Assembly (NCBI GenBank): GCA_023229135.1
Contig: JALNZT010000014.1
Location: 1 to 64,000, forward strand
Direction: 5' to 3'
Source of the DNA: Bacteroidales bacterium
GTDB lineage: Bacteria > Bacteroidota > Bacteroidia > Bacteroidales > F082
DNA length: 64,000 nucleotides
The translations under genes and the position numbers were made by a program. Shown one piece after another: positions 26,247 through 35,051 of this stretch. The stretch's first letter is position 1. Each line of letters opens with the position of its first letter. The notes beneath the pieces were generated by a model. The model was not told where the DNA came from. It saw nothing but the letters and a program-made list of their open reading frames with translations, and searched no databases.

Positions 26247-29200
26247 ATGAAAACCAGGAAAAAATTAACGCTATTTTTAGTCGGTTTTTTATTTTACGGA
26301 TTAGCCTTCAGTCAAACTTTAGATTATGCAGACCCAAGCATAATCAACCAAAACAGGATGGCACCACATAGCTTTTTCTTTGCGCATGAATCAAAATCAG
26401 CCGCCCTGAATGGCGAATGGGGAAAATCTTCCTTGGTGCAATCACTCAACGGTAAATGGCAGTTTTATTACAGCCCAACTCATGCCGATAAGCCAAAAGG
26501 ATACAGCGCGGAAAACGCAGACCATATCCTATGGGATGAAATTCAAGTGCCGGGAAATGTTGAGCTTCAAGGATTTGGCGTTCCACGCTACTTGGACGAA
26601 GAATACACTTTCGAGCCTAACCCGCCTTTTATCCCGGAGGAAATGTCGTCGGTTGGTATTTACCGCAGAACCTTTGAAATTCCGGCCAACTGGGATGACA
26701 AGCAAATTGTTGCCCATTTTGGTGCCGCAAATTCCGCGATCTATTTGTATGTAAATGGTGAAAAAATCGGTTATGCACAAGGCAGCAAAACGCCAGTGGA
26801 ATTTGATATTACCGAAGTCGTAAAAAATGGCACAAATACTTTAGTGGCAGAAGTGCTGCGCTATTCTGACGGCAGCTACTTAGAATGTCAGGATTTTTGG
26901 CGCGTAAGCGGTTTGGAACGCGATGTATATTTAATGGCTTATCCAAAACTTCAGTTATTTGATTTTGAGGCAATTGCTACGCCAAATTTAGAAGACAAAA
27001 GCGGAGAGTTTGCATTAAATGTTAACCTGATTAACGCCCTGAAAAAGAAAGTAAAAGCAAGCGTTTTTGTTGAATTAACCGATGATAACGGTAAAAATCT
27101 CTTTTCAATTAAAAAGTCAGTTTCTATAGATAAATTAACTGAATTGGAAGTGAATTTTCATGAAAGCCTGGAAGCCGTGAAATTGTGGAGCGCAGAAAAC
27201 CCAACTCTTTATACCTTAATTATAGGACTGAAAAGCGAGGCTGGCGAACAATGGCAAACTGCACAAATTGGTTTTAGGAAGGTAGAGATAAAAGCAGGTC
27301 AACTGCTGGTGAATGGAAAAGCAATTCTAATAAAAGGTGTTAACCGACACGAACACGATCCGGCGACAGGCCGCTATGTGAGTCGTGAAAATATGCTGCA
27401 CGATATCGAATTGATGAAACAGATGAACATCAATGCGGTACGCACGGCGCATTACCCTAACGATCCGTACTGGTACGAACTATGCAACAAATACGGCTTG
27501 TACGTGGTGGATGAAGTGAATATTGAAACCCACGGACTCAAAATGCATCCTGAGGGAATTAGCTACCTGAGCGAACATCCCGACTGGGAAAATGCCTACT
27601 TAGACAGAACACAGCGCATGTTGGAACGCGACAAAAACTATCCAAGTGTTATTATTTGGTCGCTGGGAAATGAATCGGGCGACGGCAAGAATTTCGAAAC
27701 AACGTATCAATGGCTCAAAACACGCGATGGAAGTCGCCCTGTGCAATATGAAGGCGCTAGACTTGCACCACATACCGATATTTACGCGCCGATGTATGCC
27801 AGATTTGACAGAATTATCGGCTATGCTAATGTGCTGCAGGAGCGCCCCATTATTCTTTGTGAATACATGCACGCGATGGGAAACAGCGAAGGAAATCTGG
27901 CCGATTATTGGAAGCTATTTGCGTCGCTGGATCAAGCGCAAGGCGGATTTATCTGGGATTGGGTAGATCAAACTTTTGCCAAAAAAGATGAAAATGGAAA
28001 CCCTATATGGGCTTATGGTGGCGATATGGGCGACAATTTATTGCCAAATGATTCAAACTTCTGCGCCAATGGTTTGGTGGCCGCCGACCGCAGCTTCCAT
28101 CCACATGCTTTCGAAGTGAAGAAAGTGTATCAATCCATTCATTTTGAGGATGTAGCATTCACTTCTGATAAAATAAAAATCAAAAATCGTTTTGATTTTA
28201 CAAATTTGAATGCGTACGACTTTAAGTGGGAATTGCTCGTAAACGGCGAAAAATATAAAAGTGGTAATCTCTCAGAAATTACAGCTGTTCCTGGCGAGGA
28301 TGTCATTGTACAAATTGACTACGGAAATATTCCTGAAGGCACAGAAGCTTTATTAAATATCATGGCCACAACGAAATCAGCGAAAGGACTGATTCCGGCT
28401 AATTGGGAAGTTGCACGCGAACAGTTTATACTTCAAAGTGATTTTCAGCCGACCAAAACCAGTTTTCAGGAAAAAGCTGAAGTTGTGCAATTTGAAAAAG
28501 AAATTCAAGTAAACGGAGAAGATTTTAAAGTGGTTTTCGACCTGAACAACGGACAGCTGAAAAGCTATATCTTCAAAGAAAAGGAACTGATAAAATCCGG
28601 TGCCGTACCAAATTTTTGGCGTGCCCCGACCGACAACGACTTAGGTAATGGTATCAACCTAAAATCAAGCGACTGGAAACATTTTGGCAGAGAATTACAC
28701 ACGCAATCTTATGATTTACAGCACACTGATTCGGGTGTAACTGTTATCGAATTTCTACTCGAACACAAAACTATTCCAGCCAAAGTGACTAAAACTTATG
28801 CTGTTTATTCTAGTGGTGAAGTACTGGTTTCCATGACATTCGCGCCAGGCGATAACACGCTTCCTGAGCTTTTAAAAATTGGGAATGAATTCAGAATTCC
28901 AGCAAAATATAATAACTTCAACTGGTATGGCCGTGGCCCACACGAGAACTACAGCGACAGAAAAGCTGCTGCTTTTATCGGGAATTATTCGGGCAAAGTT
29001 GCCGACCAATACCACGCTTATGTTAGAGCACAGGAAACAGGCAATAAAACCGACGTTCGCTGGGCTACACTTACCGACAATGATGGTCAAGGCCTGATGA
29101 TTAGCTCGGCTGAACCACTGAATATTAACGCGCAACAATTTGACACTGACCTGTTGAACCATGTTTCACAGGAAGTTCACAATCACGGCGGCAGCATCGT

Positions 29201-29423
29201 TCCAACTGACATAATTTCGCTTCATATTGATTATAAACAAATTGGCGTTGGAGGCGATAACAGCTGGGGCGCACGTACACATGCCCAATATAGTTTACCG
29301 GCCAAATCGTATAATTATTCCTATATTATTGCCCCGTTTGACACCGGAAAAGATGAGGCTTTTGACTTGTACAACAGGCAATTGTACTTGTTTCAGCAAA
29401 CGAAAGCACAAAACAATAAGTAA
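26247..29423 (+). CDS. Periplasmic GH2 beta-galactosidase
   Basis: 1058 residues from the ATG at 26247, with a signal peptide (FLVGFLFYGLAFSQ). Full LacZ-like layout: jelly-roll (NGKWQFYYSP), Ig domain, TIM barrel (RTAHYPNDPYWYELCNKYGL), second Ig domain and the C-terminal small-chain domain (RAPTDNDLGN; WYGRGPHENYSDR). The acid/base is Glu476 in IWSLGNESGDG; the nucleophile is Glu539 in CEYMHAMGNSEG. Family: retaining beta-galactosidase releasing terminal beta-galactose. The upstream ATG at 26187 lies inside gntR and gives a poor N-terminus. The released galactose would enter by the symporter encoded downstream. Confidence 0.93.
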   Translation: MKTRKKLTLFLVGFLFYGLAFSQTLDYADPSIINQNRMAPHSFFFAHESKSAALNGEWGKSSLVQSLNGKWQFYYSPTHADKPKGYSAENADHILWDEIQVPGNVELQGFGVPRYLDEEYTFEPNPPFIPEEMSSVGIYRRTFEIPANWDDKQIVAHFGAANSAIYLYVNGEKIGYAQGSKTPVEFDITEVVKNGTNTLVAEVLRYSDGSYLECQDFWRVSGLERDVYLMAYPKLQLFDFEAIATPNLEDKSGEFALNVNLINALKKKVKASVFVELTDDNGKNLFSIKKSVSIDKLTELEVNFHESLEAVKLWSAENPTLYTLIIGLKSEAGEQWQTAQIGFRKVEIKAGQLLVNGKAILIKGVNRHEHDPATGRYVSRENMLHDIELMKQMNINAVRTAHYPNDPYWYELCNKYGLYVVDEVNIETHGLKMHPEGISYLSEHPDWENAYLDRTQRMLERDKNYPSVIIWSLGNESGDGKNFETTYQWLKTRDGSRPVQYEGARLAPHTDIYAPMYARFDRIIGYANVLQERPIILCEYMHAMGNSEGNLADYWKLFASLDQAQGGFIWDWVDQTFAKKDENGNPIWAYGGDMGDNLLPNDSNFCANGLVAADRSFHPHAFEVKKVYQSIHFEDVAFTSDKIKIKNRFDFTNLNAYDFKWELLVNGEKYKSGNLSEITAVPGEDVIVQIDYGNIPEGTEALLNIMATTKSAKGLIPANWEVAREQFILQSDFQPTKTSFQEKAEVVQFEKEIQVNGEDFKVVFDLNNGQLKSYIFKEKELIKSGAVPNFWRAPTDNDLGNGINLKSSDWKHFGRELHTQSYDLQHTDSGVTVIEFLLEHKTIPAKVTKTYAVYSSGEVLVSMTFAPGDNTLPELLKIGNEFRIPAKYNNFNWYGRGPHENYSDRKAAAFIGNYSGKVADQYHAYVRAQETGNKTDVRWATLTDNDGQGLMISSAEPLNINAQQFDTDLLNHVSQEVHNHGGSIVPTDIISLHIDYKQIGVGGDNSWGARTHAQYSLPAKSYNYSYIIAPFDTGKDEAFDLYNRQLYLFQQTKAQNNK

Positions 29424-29428
29424 TTAAT

Positions 29429-30466
29429 ATGAAAACATTCGAAAGCTGTTTTGGGAAATTAGCTTATGAAAGCATGGCGCATGTTTTTCATTTTAAATGT
29501 GAGCAGGGAATGGAGTTGAGCATTTCTAATTACGGCGCTACTATTACGGCCTTGCGTATCCCTGATCGGGAGGGTAAGCTAATAGATATAGTTGCCGGTT
29601 TCGACAATTTAAAAGACTACCAAAACTCCGATTTTTACTTCGGCGCAAGCATTGGTCGCTATGCCAATCGCATTGCCAATGGAAGTTTTACTATCGATGG
29701 CAAAACCTATCAGCTGGAGAAAAACGAAAAACGCACCCAACTTCACGGTGGAGAAGATGGATTTCACCGTAAACTTTGGGATGCAACACTTTTCAAAAAT
29801 CCTGATAATACAATTTTAAAACTTCAATATTTAAGTCCGGATCAGGAAGCTGGTTTTCCAGGAAATCTGAAAGCTACAATAACATTTACAATTTGGGACA
29901 CGAATAGTTTTGCCATCGACTATGAGGCTGAAACAGACCAAGCCACTCACGTAAACTTCAGTAATCATAGCTATTTCAATTTAAGCGGTTTCACAGAAGA
30001 TGCTGGCAGCCATGAACTTGCAGTAGATGCTTTTGGCTATTTAGAATTAAATTCCAATCAACTCCCAACCGGAAAAATGATAGAAACACCCGGTACTGTA
30101 TTTGATTTTTATAAACTAACTTTATTGTCTGAACGAAATATCCCTAATAACTATCCATTGGATTATTGTTTTGTAATTGACAAAACCGATTCTTCAAAAG
30201 ATCCTGACGCCATTTTATACCATCCAAAAACAGGTATAAAACTCCGGATATTTACTACACAACCTGGCATTCAAGTATATAGCAGTAACTTTTTGGATGG
30301 AAGCATGACAGGCCATCAAGGTGTGAGCTACCAAAAGCACAGCGCGATATGCTTGGAAACACAGCATTTTCCCGACTCCCCAAATCAGCCTGAATTCCCC
30401 TCAACCTTGCTACTTCCCGGAGAAAAATATCACCAGCAAACACGCTATTTTTTTGAAACAAATTAA
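29429..30466 (+). CDS. galM: Galactose mutarotase (aldose 1-epimerase)
   Basis: 345 residues. GalM motifs in order: SIGRYANRIANGSF (substrate loop), LHGGEDGFHRKLWD, a His-containing NFSNHSYFNLSG, and the C-terminal CLETQHFPDSPNQPEFP with the catalytic Glu. Converts beta- to alpha-galactose (and glucose), needed after beta-galactosidase releases the beta anomer. It has no signal peptide, so acts in the cytoplasm. It begins 5 bp after the beta-galactosidase stop. Confidence 0.92.
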   Translation: MKTFESCFGKLAYESMAHVFHFKCEQGMELSISNYGATITALRIPDREGKLIDIVAGFDNLKDYQNSDFYFGASIGRYANRIANGSFTIDGKTYQLEKNEKRTQLHGGEDGFHRKLWDATLFKNPDNTILKLQYLSPDQEAGFPGNLKATITFTIWDTNSFAIDYEAETDQATHVNFSNHSYFNLSGFTEDAGSHELAVDAFGYLELNSNQLPTGKMIETPGTVFDFYKLTLLSERNIPNNYPLDYCFVIDKTDSSKDPDAILYHPKTGIKLRIFTTQPGIQVYSSNFLDGSMTGHQGVSYQKHSAICLETQHFPDSPNQPEFPSTLLLPGEKYHQQTRYFFETN

Positions 30467-30474
30467 TTTGAAGT

Positions 30475-31383
30475 ATGGAAAAAATAAAACCAACTTTGGT
30501 AATTATGGCAGCCGGAATGGGCAGCAGATACGGCGGCCTCAAACAAATAGACGGCCTTGGCCCGCATGGTGAAACTTTGATGGAATATGCTATTTTCGAC
30601 GCTTTAAAAGCTGGTTTCGGAAAAGTTGTATTTATCATAAGAAAAAATATGGAGACTGTTTTTCAAGAAGTATTCAATGAAAGGCTGCTTAAATATATTC
30701 CTTACGAATTGGTTTTTCAGGTGCTCGATGATTTGCCTGGCAATTTTTCAGCACCGGAAAATCGCGCAAAACCATGGGGAACAGCACATGCCGTTTGGGT
30801 TTGTAGAAATACTGTTGATACGCCTTTTGCCGTCATCAATGCTGATGATTTCTACGGACGGGAAGCCTACCAAAATTTGGCTGACTATTTCAATCACAAT
30901 AGTAATCCGTTTGCTTACGCCATGAATGCCTATCAGTTGGATAAAACCTTGTCGGAATTTGGAGGTGTAACACGTGGAATTTGCCAACTTGATACCAATA
31001 ATCAACTTACAAAAGTAGATGAACATCTGCGGCTATCCCGAAATACGGAAGGTATCGTAGAAAGTATTTTAGCAGACAAGACAATAGAAATTGATCCAAA
31101 AAGTCCGGTTTCAATGAATATATGGGCTTTTTATCCGACAGTTTTTGATTTATTGGAACAATATCTCAGCGAATTTTTAGACAAAAACCTGCACGAGCCT
31201 AAAGCTGAAGCTTATACACCAGCTTTTATTGATACCATTATATTACAACAAAAAGCAAGCGTTAAAGTACTCACTTCCAGCGCTAAATGGTTTGGCGTAA
31301 CCTACTCAGAAGACAAGTCGCGTGTGGAAGCCATACTCCAAAAATTAGTAGCTCAGGGAATTTATCCATCACCGCTGTTTTAA
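30475..31383 (+). CDS. Sugar-1-phosphate nucleotidyltransferase
   Basis: 302 residues of the NTP_transferase fold. The pyrophosphorylase loop is AAGMGSRYGGLKQIDGLG, with Lys and Gly as expected; metal/substrate residues appear in FAVINADDFYGREA (Asp-Asp). Between galM and the sugar symporter and before galK, and with no galT in the operon, it may attach UMP to galactose-1-phosphate, or to glucose-1-phosphate for a UDP-sugar cycle. This is inferred from context; similar Bacteroidota proteins are annotated only as nucleotidyltransferase. It starts 8 bp after galM. Confidence 0.75.
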   Translation: MEKIKPTLVIMAAGMGSRYGGLKQIDGLGPHGETLMEYAIFDALKAGFGKVVFIIRKNMETVFQEVFNERLLKYIPYELVFQVLDDLPGNFSAPENRAKPWGTAHAVWVCRNTVDTPFAVINADDFYGREAYQNLADYFNHNSNPFAYAMNAYQLDKTLSEFGGVTRGICQLDTNNQLTKVDEHLRLSRNTEGIVESILADKTIEIDPKSPVSMNIWAFYPTVFDLLEQYLSEFLDKNLHEPKAEAYTPAFIDTIILQQKASVKVLTSSAKWFGVTYSEDKSRVEAILQKLVAQGIYPSPLF

Positions 31384-31423
31384 CCTAAAATAATGTAAAA
31401 ACATCACCTAAAAAACATCTTTT

Positions 31424-33064
31424 ATGACTGGTTTTCAAACAATTGATTATATCATTTTTGCAGCTTACGGACTGCTAATCCTCTCAGTAGGATTATGGGT
31501 TTCAAGAGGCAAAAAAGGCGAAAGCAAAAGTGCTGAAGACTACTTTTTAGCAGGAAAAAGCTTACCATTTTGGGCTATCGGCGCCTCTTTGATCGCGGCC
31601 AATATCTCGGCAGAGCAGTTTATTGGCATGTCTGGATCGGGCTTTGCTGTAGGTTTGGCCATCGCTTCCTACGAATGGATGGGTGCTTTGACTTTGATTA
31701 TCGTAGCCAAATTTTTCCTGCCGATATTTATCCGTCAGGGGCTTTTTACCATTCCTGAATTTATTGAAAAAAGATTCAATACTAACCTAAAGACTATTTT
31801 AGCTGTTTTTTGGGTGGCTCTGTTCATATTTGTCAATTTAACCTCAGTTTTATTTTTGGGAGCCAAGGCTTTAGACACGATTTTAGGTAATGGTGACGGC
31901 AGCACTATGCTTGCTTTTATGCTCGGATTGGCTTTTTTCTCAGCAGCTTATTCTATCTGGGGAGGCTTGTCAGCAGTAGCCTGGACGGATGTAATTCAAG
32001 TAGTACTATTGGTTTTAGGTGGTTTTATTACGACCTTTATTGCGCTTGATTACGTTACACCAGACGGTGGGATTTTAGCGGGAATTGATCATGTATATGA
32101 TGTAGCAAGCGAAAAATTCCACATGATTATACAGCGTGATGATCCTGAATTTATGAACCTTCCCGGCATTGGCGTTATTATTGGAGGTTTGTGGGTTGCT
32201 AATATTTATTATTTTGGTTTTAACCAATATATTATACAACGTGCACTTGCCGCACGCTCACTCGCCGAAGCCCAAAAAGGTCTGGCCTTTGCGGCCATTT
32301 TAAAGCTGTTGATTCCAATTTTTGTAGTAGCACCCGGAATCATTGCATTTGTGATGTACACGCAACCCGCTGGAACAGCTTCCATTGGTGGCATTCAGGA
32401 AGTTTTCACACTTCCCGATGGCAGTATAAACTATGATATTTCCTATCCTTGGTTAATTAAGTCGTTTATTCCTGTGGGAATCAAAGGCCTTGTGGTTGCA
32501 GCACTTACGGCAGCTATTGTGTCTTCACTGGCTTCCATGCTCAATTCTACGGCAACTATTTTTACGATGGATATTTACAAGCCCTATTTTTCCAAACGAA
32601 AAGATGGTTCAGACCTTGTTAATGTTGGCCGTATCACAGCTGTTATTGCACTAATTATTGCTATTGTATTGGCACCAGCATTGAAAACAATGCCGCAAAT
32701 GTTTCAATATATTCAGGAATATACAGGCGTTGTAAGTCCGGGAATTTTAGCGGTATTCCTGCTGGGATTATTTTGGAAAAGAACAAATACCAAAGCGGCA
32801 ATTATCGGAGTTTTGAGTTCGATTCCGGTAGCCTTATTATTGAAGTTCTTACCGATTGAAATGCCATTTTTGGATCAGATGTTATACACCAGCCTTATTA
32901 CGATGGCTGTAATTGTAATGGTGAGCCTTATGACTGCAAAAACGGACGAAGATCCCAAAGCTATCCCCCTTCCGGCTTCCACCTTCAAAACAACAGCTAA
33001 CTTTAATATCATTGCGTATGCGGTGATGCTTGTTTTGGTTATCTTATATACTGTTTTCTGGTAA
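31424..33064 (+). CDS. Na+/solute symporter (SSS family), probable galactose/glucose importer
   Basis: 546 residues with about 14 membrane helices. SSS hallmarks: ISAEQFIGMSGSGFAVGLA near residues 65-85, a sodium-site-like helix (LSAVAWTDVIQVVLLVLGG), and GLVVAALTAAIVSSLASMLNS, the conserved TM8 sodium-site motif. The vSGLT galactose transporter belongs to the same clade and is the best-characterised model. Sits between nucleotidyltransferase and galK, so it likely carries the galactose released in the periplasm across the inner membrane. Confidence 0.88.
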   Translation: MTGFQTIDYIIFAAYGLLILSVGLWVSRGKKGESKSAEDYFLAGKSLPFWAIGASLIAANISAEQFIGMSGSGFAVGLAIASYEWMGALTLIIVAKFFLPIFIRQGLFTIPEFIEKRFNTNLKTILAVFWVALFIFVNLTSVLFLGAKALDTILGNGDGSTMLAFMLGLAFFSAAYSIWGGLSAVAWTDVIQVVLLVLGGFITTFIALDYVTPDGGILAGIDHVYDVASEKFHMIIQRDDPEFMNLPGIGVIIGGLWVANIYYFGFNQYIIQRALAARSLAEAQKGLAFAAILKLLIPIFVVAPGIIAFVMYTQPAGTASIGGIQEVFTLPDGSINYDISYPWLIKSFIPVGIKGLVVAALTAAIVSSLASMLNSTATIFTMDIYKPYFSKRKDGSDLVNVGRITAVIALIIAIVLAPALKTMPQMFQYIQEYTGVVSPGILAVFLLGLFWKRTNTKAAIIGVLSSIPVALLLKFLPIEMPFLDQMLYTSLITMAVIVMVSLMTAKTDEDPKAIPLPASTFKTTANFNIIAYAVMLVLVILYTVFW

Positions 33065-33104
33065 AAAAATAATAGCAAACGAATTCGAAAAAAAATACTT
33101 GATC

Positions 33105-34277
33105 ATGAATACAAATAATTCTATCAGTCTAAAACGCGTAAAAGCTGCGTATGAAAGGCAGTTTGGAAATGATTACCGATTTTTTTCTGCGCCGGGGCGC
33201 ATCAATATTATTGGCGAGCATACCGACTATAACGAAGGTTTCGTATTACCAGCCGCTATTGACAAAAAGATCTATTTGGCTATTAAAGAAACCAATGACA
33301 GCAAGGTGAATCTGTTTGCTTTAGATATGGAAGAAAGTGCATGCTTTGACCTAAATAAACCGCAGCCGGACCTGCCACACTGGGCCAAATATGTATTCGG
33401 CGTGGTTAAAGAGCTTGAAGAGCTTGGTTCAAAGGTTTCGGGATTTAACGCCACTTTTGGAGGCGATATTCCTGCAGGAGCAGGTCTTTCGTCCTCGGCA
33501 GCATTAGAAAGTGTTTTTGGTTTTGCATTGAACAATATTTTCGGTCTAAACCGCAGCACGCTCCAGTTGGCGAAAGTGGGACAAATGGCTGAACATAATT
33601 ATGCCGGCGTCAACTGCGGCATAATGGATCAGTTTGCCTCCTTGCATGGGAAAGCCGGGAAAGCCCTCAAATTAGATTGCCGAAGCCTTGAACACGAATA
33701 CTTTACGGTTGACACAGGCGATTACGAATTTATACTCACCGATACGCATGTAAAACACAGCCTGGCTGAATCGGCCTACAACAAGCGTCGCTACGAATGT
33801 GAAGAAGGCGTTATGTTGCTTCAGTCGCAGATGGTGCAAGTACACAGCTTGCGTGATGTGAAACCAAAAGATGTAGTGGCTTATGAAAATATCCTGGGCG
33901 AAGAAATTATGTTGCGCTGCCTTTATGTCACCGAAGAAATCGAGCGCGTTAGGGATGCAGCGGAAGCTCTGGAAACCAATGATTTAGAACGTTTGGGTGA
34001 ACTAATGTATAAATCTCATGCCGGTTTGCGCAATCAATATATGGTAAGCTGTGCCGAGCTTGACTTGCTGGTCGATCTCACAAAAGACAATCCCGATGTA
34101 CTTGGAAGCCGCATGATGGGCGGTGGTTTTGGTGGCTGTACGCTGAGCTTGGTAAAATCGTCGGGAATAGAACACTTTGAGAAAATAGCTGTCGAAAACT
34201 ACCAAAAGACCTTTGGAAAAACACCTTCATTTTATCCTATTTCTATCAGTGATGGGGCGCAGGAAATTTTGCGGTAA
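33105..34277 (+). CDS. galK: Galactokinase
   Basis: 390 residues from the ATG at 33105; a longer frame from 33030 overlaps the symporter and gives a poor N-terminus. Galactokinase signature PGRINIIGEHTDYNEGF (residues about 29-45), the GHMP ATP loop PAGAGLSSSAALE, and MMGGGFGGCTLS near the C-terminus. The catalytic Asp lies in GIMDQFASLHG. It converts galactose to galactose-1-phosphate. Last gene of the operon; a strong hairpin follows 39 bp downstream. Confidence 0.95.
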   Translation: MNTNNSISLKRVKAAYERQFGNDYRFFSAPGRINIIGEHTDYNEGFVLPAAIDKKIYLAIKETNDSKVNLFALDMEESACFDLNKPQPDLPHWAKYVFGVVKELEELGSKVSGFNATFGGDIPAGAGLSSSAALESVFGFALNNIFGLNRSTLQLAKVGQMAEHNYAGVNCGIMDQFASLHGKAGKALKLDCRSLEHEYFTVDTGDYEFILTDTHVKHSLAESAYNKRRYECEEGVMLLQSQMVQVHSLRDVKPKDVVAYENILGEEIMLRCLYVTEEIERVRDAAEALETNDLERLGELMYKSHAGLRNQYMVSCAELDLLVDLTKDNPDVLGSRMMGGGFGGCTLSLVKSSGIEHFEKIAVENYQKTFGKTPSFYPISISDGAQEILR

Positions 34278-34315
34278 TTCTCAGTAAATATTGCTATATC
34301 TATGTTTTACAAACA

Positions 34316-34351
34316 CTTAGCCCGAATAATTAAAGAATTATTCGGGCTAAG
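34316..34351 (+). terminator. Perfect 16-bp hairpin after galK
   Basis: CTTAGCCCGAATAATT (34316-34331) pairs perfectly with AATTATTCGGGCTAAG (34336-34351) around AAAG. It lies between galK and a convergent lipoprotein gene, so it probably stops both transcripts. The following tail is only moderately T-rich. Confidence 0.75.
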
Positions 34352-34399
34352 TATTTATCGTCCAAACCAGATTGAAACCAGAATGCTATTGCTACAATT

Positions 34400-34915
34400 T
34401 CAAAAACGCTTCACCCTTTTCTCCTCCGGGATATTTACAACACCTGAACCATCTACCAACCAACTACCATTTACCTCAACGACTTTCATAACTAATTTAA
34501 AGTCAGGAAGTTTTTTCCCCCTTAGTGTTACAAAATTCCCGTCGTAACTATCGATTACAAATACATCAGGAAAATCTTGTGCTTCAAAAATGGGATCAAA
34601 CTCAAGTCCGTAATCCGGGTTTTGGGTTTCGGCTTCCACAATTATTTTTTCGAGTTCAGTTTTAAAATCAGCCGATACATTCTCCTGACCCTTTACCCAA
34701 TTTAAAATTCCAATTTCAGCAGTTCTATCATAACAAAAGTCAGCATAAGCGTTGATAAATTGCCCTGCAACTTCATGTTTTACAGGAATTTTTGAGGTTT
34801 CGATTTCTTCACTGCTATTGTTCTCAGTTGGCACTGATTGGCAGGCTGAAAGCCCAATCGTCAACAATAAAACAAACACAAAATAACATTTAGTTTTAAT
34901 ACACCTTTTTCTCAT
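34400..34915 (-). CDS. DUF3828-like lipoprotein
   Basis: 171 residues from the ATG at 34915; the upstream frame adds 30 residues that would spoil the signal. Lipobox TIGLSACQS. The mature part has FINAYADFCYDR, VSADFKTELEKI, LEFDPIFEAQDFPDVF and a final strand-rich segment GSWLVDGSGVVNIPEEKR, which resembles DUF3828 (PF12883). Function unknown. Independent of the gal operon, separated by a shared hairpin. Confidence 0.6.
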   Translation of the reverse strand: MRKRCIKTKCYFVFVLLLTIGLSACQSVPTENNSSEEIETSKIPVKHEVAGQFINAYADFCYDRTAEIGILNWVKGQENVSADFKTELEKIIVEAETQNPDYGLEFDPIFEAQDFPDVFVIDSYDGNFVTLRGKKLPDFKLVMKVVEVNGSWLVDGSGVVNIPEEKRVKRF

Positions 34916-35009
34916 TTTCAACAGATTTATAAAATTGAGGTTCAAACTTCTCAAGCATAGGAAACAAATATAACTTATTAGAATATCGAAATGCTTAAAC
35001 CACAAAATA

Positions 35010-35041
35010 AATCCCTGTAAAACTACAGTTCTACAGGGATT
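35010..35041 (-). terminator. Hairpin after the TonB receptor
   Basis: AATCCCTGTA (35010-35019) pairs with TACAGGGATT (35032-35041), a 10-bp stem. On the minus strand it is followed by TTTATTTTG, a usable U-rich tail, 11 bp beyond the receptor stop. Confidence 0.65.
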
Positions 35042-35051
35042 CTATATTTTG

